Shown here piece after piece: positions 1-10,506 of a stretch of 64,000 nucleotides of DNA. Position 1 is the first letter of the stretch. Each line of letters begins with the position of its first letter. The position numbers and the translations under genes were made by a program. The stretch is from assembly GCF_003610995.1 (NCBI RefSeq), contig NZ_CP032543.1, forward strand, positions 2,976,001 to 3,040,000, given 5' to 3'. Below the pieces are notes generated by a model. The model searched no databases and was not told the DNA's origin. It was given only the letters and a program-made list of their open reading frames with translations. Origin of the DNA: Streptomyces griseus subsp. griseus (GTDB lineage Bacteria; Actinomycetota; Actinomycetes; Streptomycetales; Streptomycetaceae).

Positions 1-132
1 TTCTCCGCCGCGCCCTCGATCCGGAGCGCCGGACCCACCGCACCCGCTCCCACTGCCCGCCCTTCGCCGTTCACCGTTCCCCGCCCGGCCCCTCCGGGAC
101 CACCGCACGCCCGCCCAACCCTAGGGCCTGCT
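1..132. other. left-edge non-coding stretch
   Basis: GC-rich sequence downstream of the last NRPS stop codon. I see no convincing gene in it. The NRPS cluster may continue beyond the left edge on the minus strand, since neither a terminal thioesterase domain nor a reductase domain is visible in the window. Confidence 0.4.
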
Positions 133-2550
133 CTAGAAGTTGCTCAGCAACTTGGCCGCCTCCTCGTCGGACAGTCCGGCGACGAGTTCGAACAGGGCCG
201 CCTCGACCGCGTCGGCCACCCCCTCGACCGTCGGGTTGGCGAAGAAGCTCCGTACGGAGACCTGGACCTCGAAGGTCGTGTTGACCCGGTTGAGGAGCTG
301 GAGGGACTTCAGCGAGTTGCCGCCGACCGTGAAGAAGCTGTCCGTACGGCCGACGTTCTCGATGCCCAGCACCTCCTTCCACAGGGCCACGACCTGCTCC
401 TCCAGCGGGCTCTGCGGCTCCTCCGCCCCGGCCCGCGCCTGGCGGTCCTCCAGGGTCGGCGCGGGCAGCCGCAGCCGGTCGAGCTTCCCGGAGGGGGTGT
501 GGGGCAGCTCCGGGAGCGGGACGTAGACGGCGGGCAGCATGAAGACGGGCAGCCGCTCCTCGGCGAAGGCAGCCAACTCCCCGACCGGTACCGGCTCCTG
601 GCCCTCACCGACCACATAGGCGGCGAGCTGGGCGGCCCCGTCCTCGTCCTGGAAGACGGTCACCGCGCAGGCGCGCAGGGCCGGGTGGGCGCGGAGCACG
701 GCCTCCACCTCACCGGTCTCCACCCGGCAGCCGCGGATCTTCACCTGGTTGTCGACCCGGCCGAGGTAGCGGATCTCGCCGTCCCCGTCGCGTGCCACCA
801 GGTCCCCGGTGCGGTAGAGCCGTTCGCCGGGGGTGAGCGGGCAGGGGTGCGGCACGAAGCGGTCGGCGGTCTGGCCGGGCCGGTTCAGATAGCCGCGGGC
901 CAGGCCCCCGGTGCCCGCCACGCAGAGTTCGCCGGGGAACCCGGCGGGTACCGGGCGCAGCGCCTCGTCCAGCACGAGGAGCCGGTAGATGCCGAGCGCC
1001 CGCCCGATGGGCAGCCCGCCGGTGCCCTCGTACGAACGCCCCTCCCACCCCGCGACCTCGGAGGTCTCGGTCTGGCCGTAGAGGTTGTGCAGTTCGGCGT
1101 CGAAGCGCTCGGCGAACCGCTCCAGCAGATGTACGGAGGCCGCCTCGCCGGAGAGCTGCACCCACCGCAGGTCGGGGCAGGCCGCCTCGGGGGCGAGGCT
1201 GAGGTAGGCGTCGAGCATCGAGGGCACGAAGTGGGCGAAGACGGTCCGCTCGGTGGAGAGCAGCCGGCTCAGGTGCACGACGTCGGACTCGGCGCCCGGG
1301 TCGGCCATGAGGATGGTCGCGCCCGCGCTCAGCGGCCCGAATATCTCCCAGATCGCCACGTCGAAGATGAGCGGCGTCTTGTGGACGACCCGGTCGCCGG
1401 GGCGCAGCCCGTACCGCCGGCCCAGCCACTCCAGCCGGCCCGCCGCGCAACGGTGGTCCAGGACGGTCCCCTTGGGCGTACCCGTGGAGCCGGAGGTGTA
1501 GTAGACGTACGCGGCGTGCTCCGGCCGCACCTCCACCTGCGGGGCCTCGGCGCTGCCCGTCGTCGGCACCTCCACCAGCGGGATGCCCAGTCCGCGCAGC
1601 CGGACGGTCTCCTCGCCCCGGACGACGACCGCGGCGGCCCGGGCGTCGGCGGTGATGACGGCGATCCGCTCGGCCGGCAGGGACGGCTCCAGCGGTACGA
1701 AGGCGGCGCCCAGCCTGAGGACGGCGAGCAGCGCCACCACCAGCTCCGGGGAGCGTTCGACGCTGACCGCGACCAGGCTCCCGGCTCCGATCCCGGCGTC
1801 GGCGAGGGAGCGGGCGAGCAGGTTGGCCCGGCCGTCCAGCTCGCCGTAGGTCGCGGACCGGCCGCCCGCCTCCACGGCGACGGCCCCGGGGTCGCGGCGC
1901 GCCGCCTCCTCGAAGGCCAGGTGGATGGGGCGCAGCCCGGGGTACTCCTCGTGGCCGGTGTCGGCGGCGGCCACGGCCTCGGCCTGCTGGGCGGGGGTGA
2001 GCAGCGCCAGCCGGTCCACGGTGGTGCCGGGGTGGCGCACCCCGTCCAGGAGCAGGGTGACGTAGTGGTCCGCCCAGGCGGCGGCCCGTGCGTCCTCGTC
2101 CACGGTGCCCGCCGCGTACCGTGTCCCCGCCTCGACGGTGTGGGACGCGGGGGTGCCGGTGCCGGCGGGGTGGAAGAACAGCCGCTCCACGGTCCCGGCC
2201 GCTTCCTCCCCGGCCGGTGCGGTGGCCGGAGCGCCGTCGGACAGCGCCTGGCCGGCGGTGCGCAGCAGCTCCGCGAAGGTGAGGTCGCCGGTCACGGTGA
2301 CGGGCACCACGTGCCCGCCGTCGGGGGCGAGCCGGACCTCGGCGTTCTCGCGGCGGGTGCGGCGGAAGCGGGTGGCGAGGAGGGCGGCGAGTAGGACGGC
2401 GGGGGCGGCGACGCCGTGGTGGCGGGCGGCCTCGGCCACCTGCTCGCGGTCCTCGTCGGTGAGGCGGACGGCGGGGGCGGCCCGGTCGGCGGCTCCCGCC
2501 GTGCCGTACGTCTGGTGCTGCGCCGGGTCGTTGACCTCGTCGTTGGCCAC
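133..2550 (-). CDS. NRPS, partial C - A (serine-like) - PCP
   Basis: 805 aa; GTG start at 2550 preceded by AGGGGAG. The first ~180 residues look like the C-terminal lobe of a condensation domain without its HHxxxDG half. An intact adenylation domain follows (YYTSGSTGTPKG; YRTGDL; VKIRGCRVETGEVEA; PSGKLDR with the A10 Lys), although A5 reads YGQTE instead of YGPTE. Then comes a PCP with an unusual FTVGGNSLKSL core that keeps the phosphopantetheine Ser. Manual extraction of the specificity pocket gives D-V-W-H-Q-S-L-E-V, closest to serine codes (DVWHLSL..); this is inference. The gene begins 27 bp after the previous NRPS and should be co-transcribed. No releasing domain is present, so chain release must use another protein, perhaps beyond the left edge. 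Confidence 0.85.
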   Translation of the reverse strand: MANDEVNDPAQHQTYGTAGAADRAAPAVRLTDEDREQVAEAARHHGVAAPAVLLAALLATRFRRTRRENAEVRLAPDGGHVVPVTVTGDLTFAELLRTAGQALSDGAPATAPAGEEAAGTVERLFFHPAGTGTPASHTVEAGTRYAAGTVDEDARAAAWADHYVTLLLDGVRHPGTTVDRLALLTPAQQAEAVAAADTGHEEYPGLRPIHLAFEEAARRDPGAVAVEAGGRSATYGELDGRANLLARSLADAGIGAGSLVAVSVERSPELVVALLAVLRLGAAFVPLEPSLPAERIAVITADARAAAVVVRGEETVRLRGLGIPLVEVPTTGSAEAPQVEVRPEHAAYVYYTSGSTGTPKGTVLDHRCAAGRLEWLGRRYGLRPGDRVVHKTPLIFDVAIWEIFGPLSAGATILMADPGAESDVVHLSRLLSTERTVFAHFVPSMLDAYLSLAPEAACPDLRWVQLSGEAASVHLLERFAERFDAELHNLYGQTETSEVAGWEGRSYEGTGGLPIGRALGIYRLLVLDEALRPVPAGFPGELCVAGTGGLARGYLNRPGQTADRFVPHPCPLTPGERLYRTGDLVARDGDGEIRYLGRVDNQVKIRGCRVETGEVEAVLRAHPALRACAVTVFQDEDGAAQLAAYVVGEGQEPVPVGELAAFAEERLPVFMLPAVYVPLPELPHTPSGKLDRLRLPAPTLEDRQARAGAEEPQSPLEEQVVALWKEVLGIENVGRTDSFFTVGGNSLKSLQLLNRVNTTFEVQVSVRSFFANPTVEGVADAVEAALFELVAGLSDEEAAKLLSNF

Positions 2551-2576
2551 GGAACTCCCCTTTCGGGACAGGTGGG

Positions 2577-5500
2577 TCACTGGCTGATGCCGTTCGTCTG
2601 GGCGATGGTGTGGGCGAGTTCGCCCAGGTTCTGCGTGGTGTAGATGTCGAGCAGGCTGATCCGGACGCCCAGGCGCTGCTTGATCCGGGCGCTCATCTGG
2701 GTGACCAGGAGGGAGTGGCCGCCGAGTGCGAAGAAGTTGTCCAGCAGCCCCACCCGGTCGCGGCGCAGCACGTCGGCCCAGATCTCCGCGAGCTCCTTCT
2801 CCACGGTGGTGGCCGGGCTGACGAAGTCGCCCTCGTCCGGGCCGTCGTCGGGGTCGGGCAGCGCCGCCCGGTCGACCTTCCCGTTCACGGAGAGCGGGAG
2901 CGCGTCGAGGGTGACGAAGGCGCCCGGGACCATGTAGCCGGGCAGCCGCCCCGCGAGGTGTTCGCGCAGCGCCTCGGCGGTGACGGGCCGCGCGCCGACC
3001 ACATGGGCGACGATCCGCTGCTCGCCCCCGGGCCCGGCGCGCACCCCGGCCACCGCCTGCTCCACATCGGGGTGGGCGGCCAGATGGGCCTCGATCTCGC
3101 CGAGTTCGATGCGGTGGCCGCGTACCTTGACCTGGTCGTCGGCGCGGCCCAGGCAGATGAGCCGGCCGTCGGCGGTCCACCGGACCAGGTCGCCGGTGCG
3201 GTACATCCGGGTGCCGGGCGCCCCGTAGGGGTCCGGCAGGAAGCGGTCGGCGGTCAGCCCCGGCCGGTTGAGGTAGCCGTGGGCCAGTCCCTCACCCGCC
3301 AGGTGGAGTTCGCCGACGACGCCGACGGGGACCGGCTGCCGGGCCGCGTCCAGGACGTAGGCCCGGGTGTTGCGGATGGGACGGCCGATGGGCGGGGTCC
3401 CCTCGATGGGGTCCGGGGAGGACCAGGCGGTGGCGTAGACGGTGGACTCGGTGGGGCCGTACAGGTTGGCGACCAGCCCGGCGCCGACGGCCCGGCCGAT
3501 CTCGTTGGCGGCCTTGGCGGAGAGCGGCTCGCCCGCCAGGACCACCGTGCCCGCCTCGGCGCGCAGCCCTCCGCCCGCCTCGATCTGGGCCAGCGCCGAG
3601 GGGACCCCGCTGAGCAGGGAGGCGGTGTACGGTCCGGCGGCCGGGTCGGCCAGGTCCAGCAGGGAGGAGACGATCTCGACCGCTCCGCCGGTGAGCAGTG
3701 GGCCGAACATCTCGAAGACGGAGACGTCGAAGTTGAGCGAGGTGGCGGCCAGGACGTGGGAGAGCGGTTCACCGCCGAAGGTCTCGCCCGCCCAGGCCGC
3801 CAGGTTGGCGACGCTGCGGTGGGCGACGACCACGCCCTTGGGGCGCCCGGTGGAGCCGGAGGTGTAGATGGCGTACGCCGGGTGGCTCGGGTGGAGGGGC
3901 GCCGTGCGCTCGGGGTCGGTCGGCGCGTGGGCGTCGTGGGCCGCCACGGCGGCGGCGGTCGCGGGGTCGTCCAGGACCAGCAGCGGGCGGTCGCCGTCCG
4001 GGATGCGGTCGCGGGCCTGCGCCGAGGTCAGGACGAGCGCCGGGTCGGCGTCCTCCAGCATCAGCGAGATCCGGTCGGCCGGGTAGGCGGGGTCCACGGG
4101 GACGTAGGCGGCCCCGGCCTTCAGCACCGCGAGGACGGCGACGACGATCCGTTCCGTACGCGGCAGGGCGACGGCCACGAAGTCCCCGGGTCCGATCCCC
4201 CGGGCGGCCAGGTGGCGGGCCAGCCGGTTGGCTTCCGCGTCGAGTTCCCCGTACGGCAGGGTGCGCGCGCCGTGCACGACGGCGGGCGCCCGGGGCGTGC
4301 GGGCGGCGACCTGTTCGAACAGGTCGGGCAGGGTGGCGTCGGGGATCTCGGCCGCGGTGTCGTTCCACTCCTCCAGGAGCAGCCGCCGCTCGCCCTCGTC
4401 GAGGATCGGGAGGGCTTCCAGGGCGGTTTCCGGGGCGTCGGCGACGGCTTCCAGCAGCCGCAGGTAGTAGGCGGCGAACCGCTCCACGGTGGACCGGTCG
4501 AAGAGCGAGGTGGCGAACTCCAGGTCGCCCGCCAGCTCACCGTCCTCGGTCTCCCGCACATAGAGGGTCAGGTCGAACTTGGCCGACCGCGCCTGGGTCC
4601 CCACCGCTGACGGGGTGATCCGCACTCCGGTGGAGCCCGCGCCGGACTCCTCGGGGGAGGCCGCGTAGTAGCTGAAGGCGACCTGGAAGACCGGGTGGCC
4701 GGAGACGTCCCGGGCCGGCTGGACCTCGTCGACCAGCAGCTCGAAGGGGAGCTCCCGGTGGGCGTCGCCGCCGAGCACCGAGGCGCGGACCTGTTCCAGA
4801 TGGGCCTCGAAGGGCTGCCCCGGAGTGGTCTGCGAGCGGACCGGCAGGGTGTTGAGGAAGAGCCCGATCAGGTCGTCGGTGCCGATGTCGCCCCGGCCGC
4901 CGGAGAAGTAGCCCAGGCACAGGTCGTCCTGGCCGCTGAGCCGGTGCAGCAGGACGCTGTAGGCGGCCATCGTGGTCATGAACAGGGTGACCCGGCTGCG
5001 GCCGCCGAGGGCCCGCAGCCGTGCGGTGAGTGCGGCATCCACCCGGAAGGCCACGGAGTCCCCGGCGAAGTCGGTGATGGCGGGGCGGGTCCGGTCGGTG
5101 GGCAGCTGGAGGGCGTGCGGGGTTCCGGCCAGGTACCGCTTCCAGTAGTAGAGGTGGTCGTGCAGCTCGGCGCCCTGGAGCTTGCGGCGCTGCCAGGAGG
5201 CGAAGTCGGCGTACTGGAGCCGGGGTTCGGGCAGCGGCGAAGGCTCGCCGCGCAGGAACGCCTCGTAGAGCGGGACGAGTTCGCCGACCAGCACGGCCGT
5301 GGAGTAGCCGTCGAAGGCGATGTGGTGGGCGTTGAGGAGCAGCAGGTGCTCATCGGGCGCGGTCCGTACGGCGGTGACGCGGATGACCGGCCCCGTCTGG
5401 ATGTCGAAGGACACCCCGCGTCCTCGCGCAACAGTGCGTCGAGGGTGGCCTCGGGGTCCTCGGCCGAGGTGACGTCCGCGAACTCCAGCGGGCAGCCGCC

Positions 5501-8500
5501 GGGTTCCAGGACGACGGGCACGATGGCCGCGCCGTCGGCGTCGTACACGGTCCGCAGCACCTCGTGGCGGCGCACGATCTCGTCCAGTGCCGCGCCCAGC
5601 GCGGCCCGGTCCAGCGGCCCGTGCAGGGCGAGCGGCAACTGCACGTTGTAGAGGCCGCCTTCGGGCTGGAGCAGGTGGAGGAAGACCATGCGCTCCTGGG
5701 CGAAGGACGCCTGTGCGACCTCCCCCGCAGCCCGTGGCAGGACCTTGTCCGGTACGCCGCCGGCCGCCAGGGCGAGGGAGGCGAGGCGTGCGACGGTCGG
5801 CTCCGCGAGGAAGTCGCCCGCCGGCACCTCCACGCCCAGCCGCGCACCGACCCGGGCGAGCACCTGGGAGACCAGCAGGGAGTGCCCGCCGACCGCGAAG
5901 AAGTCGTCCAGGACGCCGACTTCGCCGCCGCCCAGCACGTCCTGCCACACCTCCGCGACGAGCTGTTCGACCCCCGAGCGCGGCGCCACCGGCCCGTCCC
6001 CGCCGGGCAGCGGCGAGCCGCCCGCGGCCGCGAGGGCGGTCAGGTCGGTGCGGCCGTGCCGGTCCAGGGGCAGGGCGTCCAGGGCGGTGTAGCGGGCGGG
6101 CACGGCGTGGCCGGGGAGGCGCTCCAGCAGCCAGCCGCGCAGACCGGCGGCGGTGGGGGCGGCCCCGGGGCGGGGACGAGGTGGGCGGTGAGCTGCTGGG
6201 AGCCCTGCCCGTCGGGTCCCGTGGTGACGGCGGCGGCGGCGACGGCGGGGTGGTGGAGCAGGGCCGCCTCGGTCCCGGCGGGTTCGACGCGCACCCCGCG
6301 GACCGTGGCCCGGCGGTCGGTGCGGCCGAGGTGGGTCAGGGTGGCGTCGGCCCGCCGCCGTACGAGGTCGCCGGTCCGGTACATCCGGGAGCCGGGCGGC
6401 CCGTAGGGGTCGGGCACGAAGTGTTCGGCGGTCAGGGCCGGGCGGCGGTGGTAGCCGCGGGCGAGCGAGGCTCCGGAGACGTACAGCTCTCCCGCGACGC
6501 CGGGCGGCACGAGGTTGAGGGCCGTGTCGAGTACGTACGCGGCGGTGTTGCGCACCGGGTGGCCCAGCGGGGCGGTCTCGGGCCAGCCGTCGATGCCGGG
6601 GGGCAGCTCGTGGGCGGTGGCGATCTGGACACCGGGCCCGCCGTGGTGGTGCAGAAGGCGGCGGCCGGGGCGTGCGGCGACGAACTCCTTCAGGGCCGGG
6701 CCGAGTTCGAGGTTCTCACCGGTCTGGACGAGGTGGGCGAGGGCGGGCAGGGGCCGGTCGTCGGCCAGGGCGGCGCGGGCGAGGAGTTCCAGGACGGTGC
6801 CGGGTGCGTACAGGTCGCTCACCCGGTGCTCTCCCAGCCAGGCCGCGAGGTGCGCGGGGGCGGAGCGTACGCCGTCGGGCACGAGGGTCAGCGTCGCGCC
6901 GGAGAGCAGCGCGGAGAGCGTCTCCCGGACGAAGCCCTCGGAACCGGCCGAGGTGAACTGGGCGATCACCCGGCCGGGGCCGGACGGCAGGGTGGTGAGG
7001 TGCCATTCGGCCATGTTGACCAGGGCGGAGTGGGGCACCGTCAGCCCCGTCGGACGGCCGGTGGCGTCGTAGCCGGGGAACACACAGGCGGCGGTGGCGC
7101 CGGTGACGGTGGCCGGGGGGCCCTCGCCGTCCCGGTCCGCGCAACCGGTGAGCGGTGCGTCGACGACGAGGAGGCGGTGGCCCGTTCCGGCGAGCCGGCG
7201 CGCCCCCGCCTCGTCGGTGACCACGAGGTGGGGCCGGGCCTCGCCGAGCAGCGCGCGGAGGGCGCCGTCCGGCAGGGCGGGCTCCGCCGGCAGATGGGTC
7301 CCGCCCGCCGCCAGCACGGCGAGGAACGCGGTCACGGCGAGGCCGGAGCGGGGCAGCAGCACGGCTGCGGTGCGCTCGGGGCCGACGCCTTCGGCCACCA
7401 GGGCGCGGGCGAGCCCGTCCGTACGCTCACGCAGCTCCCGGTAGGTCCAGGCGCTCTCCCCGTCCACCAGCGCGAGCGCCCGGGGCACGGCGGCGGCGCG
7501 TTCGGCGAACCAGCCGGCCAGGGACTCCCCGCGCGGTACGCCGCCCGCTCCGGCGGCCAGCAGCTCGGGCCGGTCCGCCGGGTCGATCAGCGGGAGGTCC
7601 AGGACGCGGGCACCGGGGTCGGCCACCAGCCCTTCGAGCAGCGTCACATAGAGCCGGGACAGCTCCTGGACGGTCTCCTCGTCGAACAGGGCGGTGGCGT
7701 ACTCGAAGCTGCCGTGCACTCCGCCGGCGCTCTCCCCGACGAACAGGGAGAGCCCGAACTTCGCGGTGGTGCTGGGCTGTTCGACCGGGGTGACGGTGAG
7801 TCCGTCGAGGACGGACTCCTGGGCGCCGAGGTGGGAGAACATCACGTCGAAGAGCGGTTGGTCCCGGCCGGGGCCGAGCCCGGCCACCACCTGGTCGAAG
7901 GGCAGCTCGCGGTGTTCGTAGGCGCCGATCACGGTGGTGCGGACGCGGTCCAGGAGGGCGGTGAAGGCGGGGTTGTCCGAGAGGTCGGCCCGGATCACCA
8001 CCGTGTTGGCGAAGTAGCCGATCATCGCCGCGGTGTCGGGGTGGACGCGGGTGTCGACGGGGGTGCCCACGCTCACATCGTCCTGCCGGCACCAGCGGGC
8101 CATCAGCACCTCGAAGGCGGCGAGCAGCACCATGAAGGGGGTGGCGGAGGAGCGGGCGGCGAGGTCCTGGAGGGCGGCGGCGAGGGCGGGCGGCACGGTG
8201 AAGGCGGTGGAGGCGCCCGCGTAGTCGGGGGTGGCGGGGCGCGGGCGGTCCAGCGGCAGATCGAGTCCGCCGCGGGCACCGTCCAGCTGCTGCTTCCAGT
8301 ACGCCAGGTGCCCGGCCCAGGCGTCGCCGGGCCGCTCGCGCTGGCGCAGCGCGTGATCGGCGTACTGGGCGGCGAGTCCGGGCAGCTCGGGGGCGCGGCC
8401 GGCGCGCAGGGCGGCGTAGGCCTCCTTCAGCTCGGCGAAGAGCAGGCCGATGGAGGCGCCGTCGACGACGATGTGCTGGGCGTTGAGGGCGAGCACGTGG

Positions 8501-9087
8501 CTGTCCGCGTCGAGTCTCAGGAGGTGTACGGCCAGCAGTTGGTCCTGGCCCAGGTCGAAGTGGGCGGCGAAAAAACGCTCCAGACGGAGGGTCAGTTCGG
8601 CCTCGCGCCTCTCGGCGGGCTCACCGCTCAGGTCGGTGTGGACCAGCCGCACCCCTTCGTCGGGGACGACGACCTGGGCGACGGTGCCCTCGCTCTCCCG
8701 GAAGCGGGTCCGCAGCACCTCGTGGCGCCGCACGATCAGGTCGAGGGCGCCGCGCAGGGCCGCGGTGTCGAGGGGCCCCTCGATCCGCACCACCGTGCCC
8801 ACGTTGTAGCTGGCCTGGAGCCCCATCCGGTCGAGGAACCACAGGCTCTCCTGGCCGTGCGAGAGCGGCAGCGTCCCCGGCCGGGGGCGGACGGCCAGCG
8901 GGGCCGGCTCCGGGTCGGCCTCCGGCCGCTCCAGAAGCCCGACGATCTCCGCCTTGTGGGCCCGCAGAGCGCCCATCCGGTCGGGTGTGAGGGCGTCGGA
9001 GGGGCGGAAGCGCAGGCGCCCGTCCTGGACCCAGAGTTGCACGCCGTCGGCGGTCAGCCCGCTCAGCAGATCACGCGCTGTGGTCAT
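2577..9087 (-). CDS. NRPS, TubC dock - C - A(degenerate) - PCP - C - A - PCP (two frameshifts)
   Basis: Conserved domains run from ATG 9087 to a stop at 2577 across three frames. One base appears missing near 6165 (CCCC/GGGG run) and one near 5420 (CCCC run); restoring both gives ~2170 residues. Order: TubC-type docking domain (first ~50 aa, GVQLWVQDGRLRF); C1 with QHIVVDG; A1; PCP1 (FAVGGHSLL near 5900); C2 with HHIAFDG; A2 with intact YTSGSTGRPKG, YGPTE and NGKVDR; PCP2 (FALGGHSLL near 2715). A1 has lost its catalytic motifs: A3 reads TGRPTG, the D235 position is Glu, A5 is HGGPG, A8 is RATVRG and A10 is HGRTD. It is probably inactive. The A2 pocket extracted by hand is D-V-F-S-V-A-L-V-Y, which resembles piperazate-type pockets as I recall them (weak). 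The gene starts 29 bp after the P450. Confidence 0.88.
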
Positions 9088-9116
9088 GGTGGACCGGTCT
9101 CCCCTGGTGTCGGTGG

Positions 9117-10310
9117 TCAGCTCGGACGGAACGTGAGCGGCAGCGAGGTGAGGCCGCCGAGGATGTACGAGCCGATCCGCTGCGGCTCCCCGCTGACCTC
9201 GATCTCGGCGGGCAGGTGGGCCAGTTCGTCGAGGAGCACCCGGATGGTGAGCCGTGCCAGATTGGCGCCGATGCAGAAGTGGCCTCCGCCACCGAAGGAG
9301 ACGTGGTGGTTGGAGGTGCGGTCGAGCAGGAAGCTGTCGGCCCGGTCGAAGACCTTCTCGTCCCGGTTGAGCGAGGGCAGCCAGACGGTCACCGCGTCCC
9401 CCGCCCTGATCCGCACCCCTTCGAGCACGGTGTCGTGCTGGGCGGTCCGCAGGATGTGGGTGACCGGGGCCGTCCAGCGCAGGAACTCCTCGGCGGCGGG
9501 CTTCAGCCGGAGGTCGCCGGCGCGCAGACCGCGCCACTGCCCGGGGCTCTCCAGCAGCGCCAGCATCCCGGCGCCGACGGCCTGCCGCGTGGTCTCGTTG
9601 GCCGCGACGATGACGTTGTCGCAGGTCAGGATCACCTCGTCATCGGTGATGTCCAGGCCTTCGGCCTGCGCGGAGGTGAGAGCGGAGACCAGGTCACGGC
9701 CCGGGTTCCGGCGCTTCTCCTCGATGATCGAGGAATAGTGCCGCAGAATCTCGAAGTGCGCTTCCCGCGCGTCGATCCCGTCGATTTCGGTGGAATTCTC
9801 GGCGGCGTCCGTGGTGACCTTCGCCAGCATTTCCACATCGTCCATCGAAATACTCAACAGCTCTGCGGAGACAGCCAGCGGAATACGGGCCGCGATGTCC
9901 TTGACGAAGTCGCACCGCCCGGCTTCGACCACCCCGTGCAGGGCTTCGCGGACCACTCTGCGGGTCCGCTCCTCCATCCGGGATATCGCCCGTACGGTGA
10001 AGAGGCCCATGATCGCCTTGCGCAGCCGGTCATGGCGGGGCGGATCGCTCAGCGCCATCATCTTCCCGGCGCCGGGATAGGGATCCTTGAAGTTGGGGCG
10101 GAGGAAAATGCCCTTGGTCGAGGTGAAACGCTCCCAGTCGGTGAGGACTTCGAGCCCGGCCGCATGCGTGGTGACGGCCCAGTAGCCGCCGTGCTCACCG
10201 TATTCGTGCCAGGAGACGGGGGATTCCCGCCGGAGCGTCCGCCATACGGCGTGCGGGTCTCCCCGGGAGTAGAGAAGGGGGTCGGTGAGCGCGGGAAGAG
10301 TCTGCAGCAC
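9117..10310 (-). CDS. cytochrome P450
   Basis: 397 aa from GTG 10310 (GAGGG upstream), the usual size for soluble actinobacterial P450s; longer upstream starts would add non-homologous Arg-rich sequence. The heme-ligand loop is FGGGGHFCIGANLAR. The K-helix ExxR is EEFLR and the I-helix is VIVAANETTRQAV, with Asn-Glu where Gly-Asp/Glu is more common. The substrate is probably the peptide, a PCP-bound residue or a precursor amino acid; redox partners are not encoded here. It is the first gene of the P450-NRPS-NRPS transcription unit and diverges from the MFS exporter. The shared promoter region carries a StrR-type operator, so the unit is likely under cluster-specific activation. Confidence 0.93.
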   Translation of the reverse strand: MLQTLPALTDPLLYSRGDPHAVWRTLRRESPVSWHEYGEHGGYWAVTTHAAGLEVLTDWERFTSTKGIFLRPNFKDPYPGAGKMMALSDPPRHDRLRKAIMGLFTVRAISRMEERTRRVVREALHGVVEAGRCDFVKDIAARIPLAVSAELLSISMDDVEMLAKVTTDAAENSTEIDGIDAREAHFEILRHYSSIIEEKRRNPGRDLVSALTSAQAEGLDITDDEVILTCDNVIVAANETTRQAVGAGMLALLESPGQWRGLRAGDLRLKPAAEEFLRWTAPVTHILRTAQHDTVLEGVRIRAGDAVTVWLPSLNRDEKVFDRADSFLLDRTSNHHVSFGGGGHFCIGANLARLTIRVLLDELAHLPAEIEVSGEPQRIGSYILGGLTSLPLTFRPS

Positions 10311-10371
10311 AGTGGGCCCTCGAATTCGCAAGGTCGGTGTTCCGTCTGCCTCCGACGAGAGAATATCCACC

Positions 10372-10400
10372 GTTCGATGAAGCCATCTGTGCAGTCGAAC
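10372..10400. promoter_or_regulatory. StrR-type operator in divergent promoter
   Basis: GTTCGATGA-N11-CAGTCGAAC, an imperfect palindrome matching the StrR/Bbr/NovG consensus GTTCGActG-N11-CagTcGAAC in both half-sites and spacing. It lies between the P450 start (10310) and the MFS start (10507). The StrR-like regulator at 23429-24463 is the obvious ligand. Confidence 0.8.
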
Positions 10401-10506
10401 GCCCCTGCGGCGCCCGCGAGGTGTCCGGTAAGTTTTCCTGGACCCTGCCGTACCCGGTCCGCCGAATACCTCCCGCGGCCGGCTCTCCGTACCGAAATGG
10501 TGAACG

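Noticed and set aside
5587..9738. Plus-strand open frame of 1383 codons, and similar long plus-strand frames over 499-2394 and 14778-18090
   Set aside because: Shadows of the minus-strand NRPS genes: low-complexity Gly/Arg/Val/Gln composition, no domain, and every recognised motif lies on the other strand.
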